Assembly (NCBI GenBank): GCA_938022295.1
Contig: CALIDR010000046.1
Coordinates: 1 to 8,243, forward strand
Length of the DNA stretch: 8,243 nucleotides
From: an uncultured Burkholderiaceae bacterium
GTDB taxonomy: Bacteria; Pseudomonadota; Gammaproteobacteria; Burkholderiales; Burkholderiaceae_C
Direction: 5' to 3'
Shown here: positions 1 through 8,000 of the stretch, piece by piece
Layout: each line of letters starts with the position of its first letter
How positions within the stretch are numbered: the stretch's first letter is position 1
The notes under the pieces: generated by a model
The model's database searches: none
What the model saw: only the letters and a program-made list of their open reading frames with translations
Told to the model about the DNA's origin: nothing
Translations under genes and position numbers: made by a program

Positions 1-585
1 CTGGCCGACGAGCTTGCCGTAACCCTTCCAGTCGATGCCGTGCTCGGCGAGCAGGTCGCTGCCGAGCACGAGGCGCGTGCTCATCGCGACCAGCGGCAGG
101 CTGACGTAGGCGGCGCAGTCGGCCATCGTGAACGCGTCGCCGGCGACGAACGGGGCGAACTTCGCGAGCCGCTTGAAGCCCGGGACGTTCTTCGCGAGTT
201 GCTTGCGCACGCGCTCCTGCGTCGCCTCGCTGACCGTGCCGCCGAAGAAGGCCTGCGCGTACAGCTCGCGCGCGACGAGTTCGAGGTGCAGGTTGGTGAA
301 GATCATCAGCTCGCGCACCTTGGCCGCCGCGTACGGGTCGGCTGGCAGCAGCGGCGGCGTCGGGTACGCCGCCTCGAGGTACTCGAGGATCGCCTGGCTC
401 TCGCACAGCGGGCCGTGCGGCGTGCGGATGAACGGGATCTTGCCGAGCGGCGAGGCGGCGAGCACCTCGTCGTCGGTGCGTCCGGTCTTCACGTATTCCT
501 CCTCGAACGGCACGCCCTTCTCGAGCAGCGCGAGCTTGACCTTGTTGTAGTAGTTCGACAGCGGGAAGCCGCACAGCGTGATCAT
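1..585 (-). CDS. Glutathione S-transferase family protein (C-terminus cut by window edge)
   Basis: This is a soluble cytosolic GST-fold protein, expected to conjugate or reduce small electrophiles with glutathione; the substrate cannot be told. The visible 195 codons begin MITLCGFPLSNYYNKVKLAL, a thioredoxin-like N-terminal domain. Ser10, Asn11 and Tyr12-13 lie in the usual active-site turn, the cis-proline motif GKIPFI has Pro51, and the glutathione-contacting Glu62-Ser63 pair sits in CESQAILEYL. The helical C-terminal domain follows from about residue 85 and carries the N-capping box FTMAD (Thr153 to Asp156). The frame is still open at base 1, so about 10-25 residues are probably missing. 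The ATG at 585 is preceded by a good Shine-Dalgarno AGGAGA (593-598) seven bases upstream, the clearest one in the window. It lies 32 bases after the transporter gene and is probably co-transcribed with it. The GST family call is firm; the subclass is open. Confidence 0.93.
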   Translation of the reverse strand, partial: MITLCGFPLSNYYNKVKLALLEKGVPFEEEYVKTGRTDDEVLAASPLGKIPFIRTPHGPLCESQAILEYLEAAYPTPPLLPADPYAAAKVRELMIFTNLHLELVARELYAQAFFGGTVSEATQERVRKQLAKNVPGFKRLAKFAPFVAGDAFTMADCAAYVSLPLVAMSTRLVLGSDLLAEHGIDWKGYGKLVGQ

Positions 586-592
586 CGGGGAG

Positions 593-598
593 TCTCCT
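593..598 (-). promoter_or_regulatory. Ribosome binding site of the GST gene
   Basis: The minus strand reads AGGAGA here, with a seven-base spacer to the ATG at 585. It fixes the start of the transferase gene and is much stronger than anything in front of the other four genes. This gene may therefore be translated independently of its upstream neighbours even if it shares their transcript. Confidence 0.75.
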
Positions 599-617
599 GG
601 GGTCGTGGCGCGCAAGT

Positions 618-1541
618 CTATGCCGGCGCGGTCCGCTTCGCCGGCCGGCCGACGATCGCGATGCCCACCGTCACCGCGACGAGCGCGAGCAGCAGCCGCG
701 CCGTCACCGGCTCGCCGAGCAGCAGCGCGCCGGCGAGCAGGCCGAACACGGGCGTGAGCAGCACGAACGACGAGACCTGCGTGGCCGGGTAGTGGCGCAC
801 GAGCCAGAACCACAGCAGGTAGCTCGCGAAGGTGACGATCACGGTCTGGAACGCGAGCAGCGCGAGCGCGAGCGCGCTCGGGTCGGCAGGCCACTGCTCG
901 CCGGCGGCCGCGCCGGCAGCCACCAGCAGCACGCCCGACACCGCGAGCTGGTACAGCAGCGTCTTCTCGGGCAGCGCGCTCGTCAGCGTCGAGCCGCGGA
1001 TGACGAGCGTCGTCGCGCCCCACAGCAGTGCCGCCAGCACGCCCAGCGCGTCGCCGAGCCACTGCAGGTCGCCGACCGCCGTGGCACCGAAGCCGTCGGC
1101 AAACGCGTAGGCGACGCCGGCGAACGCCGCCACCAGGCCGCCGGTCTGCAGCGCGCTCAGCCGCTCGGCGCGCGCGATCCACGGCATGCCGAGCGCGACG
1201 ACGAACGGCGACAGGTACAGGAAGACGACCATCCGCGATGCCGTCGTGTACTGCAGGCCGACGAAGATGCACGCGAACTCGGCGCCGAACAGCGCGCCGG
1301 CGAGCAGGCCCGGGCGCCACGTCGACGGCCCCTGCGCCGCGTCGGCCAGCCGCAGCCGGCGCCACCACGCCCACAGCGCCACCAGCACCGCGGCGCCGAG
1401 CGAGCGCGCGCCGGCCTGCAGCAGCGGCGGGATCTCGGCCAGCGCCACCTTGGCCGCGACCTGGTTGACGCCCCAGATCGCGCAGCACAGCACGAGCGAG
1501 GCGACGGCGACGGCGTCGAGCCGCGGCTTGCGATCGGACAC
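618..1541 (-). CDS. EamA/DMT-superfamily transporter, 10 predicted membrane helices
   Basis: This is an inner-membrane permease of the drug/metabolite transporter superfamily, usually an exporter of amino acids, metabolites or drugs; the substrate is unknown. The 307 residues form the two tandem EamA repeats typical of the family (about 300 residues). Repeat one runs from roughly residue 10 to 148, with the hallmark AIWGVNQVAAK near 21-31 in helix 1 and YTTASRMVVFLYLSPF at 98-113. Repeat two runs from roughly 163 to 297, with GVLAALLWGATTLVIRG near 167-183 and the conserved FVLLTPVFGLLAGALLLGEP at 259-278. A basic tail (RPAKRTAPA) ends the protein. The start is GTG at 1541: an in-frame TAG at 1551-1553 lies just upstream and no ATG precedes helix 1. 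That TAG is also the stop of the upstream protease gene, leaving nine bases between them. There is no obvious ribosome binding site, which suggests translational coupling. The family call is firm. Confidence 0.93.
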   Translation of the reverse strand: MSDRKPRLDAVAVASLVLCCAIWGVNQVAAKVALAEIPPLLQAGARSLGAAVLVALWAWWRRLRLADAAQGPSTWRPGLLAGALFGAEFACIFVGLQYTTASRMVVFLYLSPFVVALGMPWIARAERLSALQTGGLVAAFAGVAYAFADGFGATAVGDLQWLGDALGVLAALLWGATTLVIRGSTLTSALPEKTLLYQLAVSGVLLVAAGAAAGEQWPADPSALALALLAFQTVIVTFASYLLWFWLVRHYPATQVSSFVLLTPVFGLLAGALLLGEPVTARLLLALVAVTVGIAIVGRPAKRTAPA

Positions 1542-1550
1542 CGGACGATG

Positions 1551-2162
1551 CTACCCGCGACGGCGCCGCCTGCCGGCTCCCGCGGCGAGCGCGCCGAACG
1601 CCAGCCCGGCGAGCGCGCCGGCGGCGTGCGCCAGCGGCGCCACCGCCACACCCCAGCCCGGCGCCGGGTCGAGCGCGAGCCGCCACGGCGCCTCGCCGAG
1701 GATCTTGACCGTCAGGCCGGCCAGCACGACGCCGCCGATCGCGCGCCGCGCCCCCCGCGCATGTACGAGCAGCCACACCGCGACGACCGCCACGCCGGCG
1801 TGCAGCACGCCCGACAGGCCGCCGTAGTGGCGCAGGTCCGGCTGCGCCAGCAGCGCCAGGTGCGTCATCGGCCAGGCGGTGCCCCATGCCCACGCCGCGG
1901 CCGCCGGCACGCGCGCGACCGTGCCCCAGGCGACGACGGCGGCGGTCGCGAGCAGATTGGCCACGAGGTGCAGCGGCGCGAAGTGGACGAAGGCGGCAGT
2001 CCACCACCGCCACGGCTCGCGCCAGGCGAGCGCGGGCTGCCAGTCCAGCCACGCGGCCGGCAGCGCGGCGGCGCCGAGCGCGCCGAGCGCAAGCAGCGCG
2101 CCGAGCGCGATCCAGGCCCGGCCGGGCGCGGGGAGGGACTTCAGCCGAACACCGCGCGCCAC
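1551..2162 (-). CDS. rrtA: Rhombosortase-type rhomboid intramembrane serine protease
   Basis: The frame encodes about 203 residues, mostly hydrophobic, with five to six likely membrane helices. It has the rhomboid-fold signatures: HLVAN (His65 and Asn69, the HxxxN element), YGGLSGVLH with nucleophile Ser117, and AHAAGALAGLAFG with catalytic His179. LTVKILGEAPW (Lys153, Glu157) and the GLSGVLH wording are characteristic of the rhombosortase branch (TIGR03902). In known bacteria that branch processes surface or secreted proteins with a C-terminal GlyGly-CTERM tail. The short, single-catalytic-core architecture also fits. The start is uncertain. GTG at 2162, overlapping the end of glnE by 22 bases, is the nearest standard start; CTG at 2144 would give a 4-base CTGA overlap with the glnE stop. 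No in-frame ATG or TTG lies between 2162 and the conserved core. The protein ends in a basic run, GRRRRRG. No GlyGly-CTERM substrate is visible in this window. An ordinary small rhomboid is the alternative. Confidence 0.82.
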   Translation of the reverse strand: MARGVRLKSLPAPGRAWIALGALLALGALGAAALPAAWLDWQPALAWREPWRWWTAAFVHFAPLHLVANLLATAAVVAWGTVARVPAAAAWAWGTAWPMTHLALLAQPDLRHYGGLSGVLHAGVAVVAVWLLVHARGARRAIGGVVLAGLTVKILGEAPWRLALDPAPGWGVAVAPLAHAAGALAGLAFGALAAGAGRRRRRG

Positions 2163-4891
2163 AGCGCGAGGATCGCGTCGCGCTGGCGCGCGAACTCTGC
2201 CGGCGGGAACTGCGTCGGCTGCTCGTCCAGGCGTGCGCGGTGCTGGGCGCGGCGCAGTTCGCGGTAGGCGTCGGCGGCGGCGTGGCCGACGCCCGCGGGC
2301 AGCAGCCCCGCGTCCTCGGCGCGCTGCAGCAGCGCGATGTTGCCGGCGTTGTCGAGCAGCGGCGGGTGCGTCGCGCCGTGCGCGAGCACGAGGTACTGCA
2401 CCGCGAACTCGGCGTCGACCATGCCGCCCGGGCTGTGCTTGACGTCGAACAGCCCCTCCTTCACCGGCCGCGCGGCGCGGATCTTGTCGCGCATCGCGCG
2501 CACCTCCTCGCGCAGCGCCGCCGGGTCGCGCGGCGAGGCGAGCACGTGGCGGCGCACCGCCTCGAAGCGCGGCGCGAGGTCGGCGGCGCCGGCGCACCAG
2601 CGCGCCCGCGTGATCGCCTGGTGCTCCCATGTCCACGCGGTGTTGCTGCCGCGCCCTTCCTGGTAGGCCTCGAACGAGCGCATCGACGTCACGAGCAGCC
2701 CCGAGTTGCCGTTCGGGCGCAGCGCGGTGTCGATCTCGAACAGCTCGCCGGCGGCGGTGCGCAGCGTCAGCCACGTGATCAGCTTGCGCACGAAGGCGCC
2801 GTAGACCTCGGGCGCGCGCTCGTCGTCGTCGTCGTAGAGGAAGACGACGTCGAGGTCGCTGCCGTAGCCCAGCTCCTTGCCGCCGAGCTTGCCGTAGGCG
2901 ATCACCGCCAGCCGCGGGTCGGGCCGGTGACGCTGCTTCAGGTGCGGCCAGGCCCAGTCGATCGTGCAGGCGACGGTGGCGTCGGCCAGCGCCGACAGGT
3001 CGTCGGCGACCTGCTCGACCGTCAGCTGCCCCTCGACGTCGCGCACCAGCGTGCGGAAGACCTCGGCGTGGTGGGCGCGGCGCAGCGTGTCGAGCAGCGC
3101 CTCCTCGCCGACCTGGCCGGCGCGCCCCCAGGCGGCGTGGCGCTCGTCGAGCTCGCGGCGGAACGCGGCGGCGTCGAAGCGGCCGCCGAACAGGCGCGGG
3201 TCGGCCAGTTCGTCGATCACGCCGGGGTGGCGCATCAGGTAGCGCATCGGCCAGCGCGCCAGGCCGAGCAGGCGCAGCAGCCGCTCGAGCACCTCCGGCC
3301 GCTCGACGAGCAGCGCGAGGTACGTCTCGCGGCGCAGCAGCGGCTCGATCCAGTCGACGAAGCGCAGCGCGGCGTCGATCGACGCGTCGCCGCGCTCGAC
3401 CGCCGCGGCGACGCGCTGCATCAGCTTGCCCAGGCGCAGCTTGGCGTCGTCGCGCAGCGCCTGCACCCGGGCGTGCTGCACCCACGGCCGCAGCCGCTCG
3501 GCGAACGCCGCCGGCAGCTTGTCGAGCAGGCGCGGGTCGTCGATCGCCAGCGGCCCGGGGCCGCAGTTGCGGCAGCCGTTGCGCCCGGCAGGCGCCGGGG
3601 CGCGCCCGTCGTGCAGCAGGGCGTCGAACTCGGTGGCGACGAACTCTCGCGTCGCGCACAGGCGGTCGAGCAGCTCGCAGGCGTCGGCGCTGCACGTCAG
3701 GCCGAGGCTGCGCGCGATCCAGCCGAGGTCGGCGTCGGCGGTGGGCAGCAGGTGCGTCTGCTGGTCGTCGAGGTACTGGATGCGGTGCTCGACGCGGCGC
3801 AGGAAGACGTAGGCCTCGGCCAGCCGCTGCGCGGTGTCGGGCTTCATCAGCCCGCGCGCGACGAGGCGCTGCAGGCCGCGCAGCGTCGAGCGGGTGCGGA
3901 TCTCGGGGAACTGGCCGCCGCGCACGACGAGCAGCAGCTGGACGACGAACTCGATCTCGCGGATGCCGCCGCGCGAGAGCTTGACGTCGTTGGCGCGCTC
4001 CGGGCGGCCAGCGGCGCGGCGCTGCGCCTCGTCGCGGATCTTGGCATGCAGCTGACGCAGGCCCTCGAACACGCCGTAGTCGAGGTAGCGCCGGTACACG
4101 AACGGCTGCACGAGCGAGCGCAGCGCCCGCGCGCGGCCGCTCGTCACCGACGCCCGCGGGGCGACGACGCGGCTCTTCAGCCAGGCGAAGCGCTCCCACT
4201 CGCGCCCCTGGACGAGGAAGTACTCCTCGAGCATCGCCAGGCTCACCACCGGCGGCCCGGACATGCCATTGGGCCGCAGCGCGAGGTCGACGCGGAACAC
4301 GAAGCCGTCGTCGGTCGTCTCGCCGATCAGCGCGTACAGCCGCTTGGCGACGCGGGCGAAGTACTCGTGGGCGCTGATCGGCGCCGCGCCGTCGGTCTGG
4401 CCGTCGTCCTCGTAGACGTAGACGAGGTCGATGTCGGACGACACGTTGAGCTCGCGCGCGCCGAGCTTGCCCATGCCGACGATCCAGAACTCGATCGCCG
4501 CGCCGGCGGCGTCGCGCGGCGTGCCGTGGCGCGCCGACTCGTCGGCCAGCGCCTGCGCGAGCGCGCGCTCGAGCGTGACCTCGGCGAGGTCGGTCATCGC
4601 GCCGGTGACGGCCTCCAGCGGCGCCGCCTCCTCGACGTCGAGCACGGCGAGGCGCTCGAGCACGAGCTGGCGCGCCACCCGCATCGCCGCCGCTAGCGTG
4701 CGGCCGCGCGCGGCGAGGGCGTCGATCGCCGCGCCGATCGACACCGGGTCGGGCACGCCGGGGGCGAGCAGCGCGAGCTCGGCGGCGTGGCGGCGGCGCA
4801 CGCGCTGCACGAACCGGCTGTGGCCGGCGCCGGCCCACGGCGCGCCCGGCTCGGCGGGGGGACCGGCGGCAGGTTCGGCAGCGGGGGTCAT
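2141..4891 (-). CDS. glnE: Bifunctional glutamine synthetase adenylyltransferase/deadenylylase
   Basis: GlnE attaches AMP to, and removes it from, a tyrosine of glutamine synthetase, under control of PII (GlnB) and glutamine. It thereby sets nitrogen assimilation in the cytosol. At 916 residues it is close to the usual length (E. coli about 946). Two nucleotidyltransferase domains are clear. The N-terminal deadenylylase domain has VGMGKLGARELN with Asp153 and Asp155 (SSDIDL) and DLALRPNG near 202-209. The C-terminal adenylylase domain has YGKLGGKELGYGSDLD with Asp679 and Asp681 and DTALRPNGNSG near 721-731. Each domain is followed by a helical regulatory region. A CRNC motif (Cys440, Cys443) sits in the linker between the halves. 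The ATG at 4891 is the first start after an in-frame TAG at 4913-4915. The first 22 or so residues are Pro/Ala-rich, then HSRFVQRVRRRH begins the conserved part. It heads a minus-strand gene run and is divergent from the yhdP-like gene. All four catalytic aspartates are present, so it should be active. Confidence 0.98.
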   Translation of the reverse strand: MTPAAEPAAGPPAEPGAPWAGAGHSRFVQRVRRRHAAELALLAPGVPDPVSIGAAIDALAARGRTLAAAMRVARQLVLERLAVLDVEEAAPLEAVTGAMTDLAEVTLERALAQALADESARHGTPRDAAGAAIEFWIVGMGKLGARELNVSSDIDLVYVYEDDGQTDGAAPISAHEYFARVAKRLYALIGETTDDGFVFRVDLALRPNGMSGPPVVSLAMLEEYFLVQGREWERFAWLKSRVVAPRASVTSGRARALRSLVQPFVYRRYLDYGVFEGLRQLHAKIRDEAQRRAAGRPERANDVKLSRGGIREIEFVVQLLLVVRGGQFPEIRTRSTLRGLQRLVARGLMKPDTAQRLAEAYVFLRRVEHRIQYLDDQQTHLLPTADADLGWIARSLGLTCSADACELLDRLCATREFVATEFDALLHDGRAPAPAGRNGCRNCGPGPLAIDDPRLLDKLPAAFAERLRPWVQHARVQALRDDAKLRLGKLMQRVAAAVERGDASIDAALRFVDWIEPLLRRETYLALLVERPEVLERLLRLLGLARWPMRYLMRHPGVIDELADPRLFGGRFDAAAFRRELDERHAAWGRAGQVGEEALLDTLRRAHHAEVFRTLVRDVEGQLTVEQVADDLSALADATVACTIDWAWPHLKQRHRPDPRLAVIAYGKLGGKELGYGSDLDVVFLYDDDDERAPEVYGAFVRKLITWLTLRTAAGELFEIDTALRPNGNSGLLVTSMRSFEAYQEGRGSNTAWTWEHQAITRARWCAGAADLAPRFEAVRRHVLASPRDPAALREEVRAMRDKIRAARPVKEGLFDVKHSPGGMVDAEFAVQYLVLAHGATHPPLLDNAGNIALLQRAEDAGLLPAGVGHAAADAYRELRRAQHRARLDEQPTQFPPAEFARQRDAILALWRAVFG

Positions 4892-5028
4892 CGGCGCTCG
4901 CGCGGCGCTGTGCTAGATTGCTTCGCGCCGGGCGAGGCGTCGAAGGGCGACCGATCGGCGGCCCGCATCGTCATGCCGCAGGCCCCCACCGTCCGTGGTC
5001 GCCGTGTGGCGGCCGTGCCGACATATCC
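4892..5028. promoter_or_regulatory. Divergent intergenic control region between glnE and the yhdP-like gene
   Basis: These 137 bases separate two start codons that point away from each other, so promoters for both transcripts should lie here. The rightward extended -10 is listed separately. For glnE I find no convincing -10/-35 pair on the minus strand; the best pairing (TTCGAC, 18 bases, CAATCT) matches consensus poorly. No strong Shine-Dalgarno precedes either start. Only short imperfect inverted repeats are visible, such as CCAC/GTGG around 4986-4999. They are no more than expected at this GC content. Confidence 0.6.
4911..4919 (+). promoter_or_regulatory. Candidate extended -10 promoter element for the yhdP-like gene
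   Basis: The bases TGCTAGATT form a TGn extension followed by TAGATT, which matches the sigma-70 -10 consensus at four of six positions. It sits in one of the few AT-containing patches of the intergenic region. No recognisable -35 lies 16-18 bases upstream, which is tolerable for an extended -10. Transcription would begin near 4926 and give a leader of about 100 bases before the ATG at 5029. This is a guess from sequence alone. Confidence 0.35.
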
Positions 5029-8000
5029 ATGCCCTCGTCCCGTGTGCTGTTCGACGCCGCTTCGATGCCGCTGCCGCGGCCATCGCGCTGGCGCTGGTGG
5101 TGGCGCATCGCGCTGGCGCTCGTTCTGGCGGCGTGGAGCTTATGGCTGCTCGCTTGGCTGACGCTGCACTGGGGGATTTTGCCCAACGCGCGGGCGTGGC
5201 TGCCGCAGATCGAGCAGCGGGCGACGCGGGCGCTGGGCGTACCGGTGCGCATCGGCGACGTGCAGGTGCGCACCGGGCGCTGGGTGCCGGCCGTCGAGCT
5301 GCGCGACGTCGTGCTGCTCGACGCCGAGGGGCGCGAGGCGCTGCGCCTGGATCGGGTGGCGGCTGCCCTCGCGGCGCGCTCGCTGCTGACCTTGGACTGG
5401 CGGCTGCAGCAGGTCGTGCTCGACGGCGCCGTGCTCGAGGTGCGGCGCGACGCCGCGGGGGCCGTCCACGTCGCCGGCTTCCCGCTCGACGCCGGCGGCG
5501 GGGGTGACGACGGCGCGCTGGCCGGCTGGTTCTTCCGCCAGCGCGAGTTCGTCGTGCGCGACGGCCGCGTGCGCTGGGTCGACGAGAAGCGCGCTGCGCC
5601 GCCGCTGGAGTTGCAGGCGGTCGACATCGTCGTGCGCAACGGCGCGCGCAGGCACGAATTCCGCCTCGACGCGACGCCGCCGGTCGAATGGGGCGAGCGC
5701 TTCTCGCTGCGCGGGCGCTTCACCGCCCCGCTGCTCGGCGAACGCGACGCCTGGCGGCGCTGGAGCGGCAGCGTCTATGCCGAACTGCCGCGCGTGGACG
5801 TCGCCCGGCTGCGCGAGCACGCCACGCTGCCGTTCGACTGGTCGGCCGGCGAAGGCGCGCTGCGCGCGTGGGTCGACGTCGCGCAGGGCGAGCCGACCGC
5901 GGCCACGCTCGACGTCGCCGCGCGCGACGTCGCGCTGCGGCTGGCCGCCGACCTCGCGCCGCTGCAGTTGCGCCAGGCGCAGGGCCGGTTCACGGGGCGC
6001 CGCGACGCCGACGCGCTGAACCTCGCGGCCACCGGCTTCGGCTTCGTCGACGCCGAAGGCCGCACCTGGCCGCGCAGCGACCTGCGCGTCGCGTTGCGCC
6101 AGCGCCGCGACGGCGGCCCCGACGCCCCGGTCACCGGCGGCGAGCTGCGCGCCGACCGCCTCGACCTCGGCCTGCTGGCGATGCTCGGCGGCCGCGTGCC
6201 GCTCGGCGTGCCCACCCGTGCGCTGCTCGACGAATTGCGGCCGGCCGGCGTCGTCGAGGCGCTGCAGGTGCGCTGGGACGGCCCGGTCGACGCGCCGTCG
6301 CAGTTTCGCGTCCAGGCGCGCGCCAGCGGGCTGGCGATCGCCGCCGGCCCGCTGCCCGCCGAGGGTCTCGGCCGCCCGGGCTGGAGCGGGGCGACGATCG
6401 AGTTCGACGCCACCGAGCGGGGCGGCCGGGCGCAACTGGCGATCGCCGATGGCGTGCTCGTGCTGCCCGGCGTGTTCGAGCAACCGGCGGTGCCGCTGCA
6501 GCGGCTGGCTGCCGGGCTCGAGTGGCGCATCGAACCGGCAGGCGACGCCGCCGCGCCGCGCGTCGAGGTGCGCGTGCGCGACGCCCGCTTCGCCAACGCC
6601 GACGCGCGCGGCAGCTTCGACGCTGCGTGGCGCACCGGCGACGGCACCGGGTTCGGCCCCGGCGGACGGTACCCCGGGCGGCTCGAACTGAACGGGCGCC
6701 TGGACGCCGCGCGGGCCGACGCCGTGGCGCGCTACCTGCCGCTCGGCCTGCCGGAGTCGACGCGCCGCTACGTCGAGCGCGCGGTGCGCGGCGGGCGGCT
6801 GAGCGAGGGGCGCTTCCGCGTCGACGGCGACCTGTGGGAGTTCCCATTCGCCGGGCCGGGCAGCGGCGTGTTCCGCGTCACCGCCCGCGCGAGCGACGTC
6901 GACTTCGCCTACGTGCCCGACGAGCCGGGGTGGGTCTCGCCGTGGCCGGCGTTCGCCGCGGTGGCCGGCGAGCTCGAGTTCGACCGCGCCTCGATGACGG
7001 TGCGCGACGGCGTCGGCCGCTTCTACGGCGTCGAGCTCGGCGGCGTGACGGCGACGATCGCCGACCTCGTCGGCGCTCCGGTGCTGCAGCTCGACGGGCT
7101 GGCGCAGGGGCCGGCGGCGGACCTGCTGCGCTACCTCGAGGCGTCGCCGGTGGGCGGCTGGCTCGACCACGTGCTCGCCCAGACGACCGCCACCGGCCGC
7201 GGGCGGCTGCGGCTCGCGCTCAGCGTGCCGCTGACCGATCCGGAGCGCAGCACGGTGCGCGGCACGCTGGCGCTGGACGGCAACGACGTGCGCATCGCCG
7301 CCGGCGTGCCGCTGCTCGCGCAGGCGCGCGGCGAGATCGACTTCACCGGCGACGGCTTCGCGCTGCGCGACGTGCGCGCGCGGGCGCTGGGCGGCGAGCT
7401 CGAGCTCGCCGGCGGCACCGACGGCGACGGCGCGCTGCGGCTCGAGGCGCGCGGGCGCGCGCAGGCCGACGCGCTGCGCACCTACGCCCGCGCCGAGGCG
7501 CCGGCCTGGGCGGCGCTGGCCGCCACGCTCGGCGGCAGCGCGGCGTACCGGCTGCGCCTGGACTGGGCGGCCGACGGGCGCGGCGGGCCGGCGTTCGAGC
7601 TCGCGAGCGACCTCGTCGGCCTGACGGTCGACCTGCCGGCGCCGCTGGCCAAGCCGGCCGACGCCGCCTGGCCGCTGCAGGTGAGCGCGACCCCCGTGCC
7701 GGCACCGGCGGGGCCGCTGCGCGACGACTGGCGGCTCGCGCTCGGCCCGCTGCTGGACGTGCACCTGCGCCGCGAGCACGGGGCGGACGAGCGCGTCACC
7801 GTGCTCGCCGGCGGCATCGGCGTCGGCCGCGCCGCGCCGCCGCCGGAGGCCGGCGTCGCCGTCGCGGCCACGCTCGACCGCCTCGACGTCGACGCCTGGC
7901 GCACCGCCCTCGACCGCCTCGGCGTCCTGGGCGGTGGCACGGGTGGTGGCCCGGGTGGTGGCGGCTGGGCCGGCGAGCTGCCGCAGCGCCTGGCGCTCGA

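Noticed and set aside
586..617. Possible terminator between the transporter and GST genes
   Set aside because: The small palindrome GGAGTCTCC has no room for a loop, there is no T-run, and it contains the GST ribosome binding site.
40..792. A 250-codon plus-strand frame opposite the GST gene
   Set aside because: The minus strand encodes a clear GST with a ribosome binding site. The plus-strand product is charged low-complexity sequence.
792..2267. A 491-codon plus-strand frame across the transporter and protease genes
   Set aside because: It is Arg/Gln-rich shadow translation opposite two genes with clear membrane-protein motifs, and its own sequence matches no family I recognise.
2817..2836. 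CGT trinucleotide run in glnE
   Set aside because: It simply encodes four consecutive aspartates (687-690) just after the adenylylase active site. It is short and explained by coding.
1886..4696. A 936-codon open frame on the plus strand, antisense to glnE
   Set aside because: Its translation is Arg/Ala/Val/Leu/Gln-rich low-complexity sequence with no domain, and glnE on the other strand is unmistakable. Long antisense frames are expected when nearly all third positions are G or C.
1551..4838. A 1095-codon minus-strand frame that would fuse a long N-terminal extension to the rhomboid protease
   Set aside because: Only the last 200 or so codons look like protein. The upstream part is Arg/Pro-rich shadow of glnE in another frame, with no recognisable domain.
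5140..7779. An 879-codon open frame on the minus strand, antisense to the yhdP-like gene
   Set aside because: It is low-complexity Arg/Ala/Gln-rich sequence. The plus-strand frame has a membrane anchor and family motifs and stays open through the whole region.
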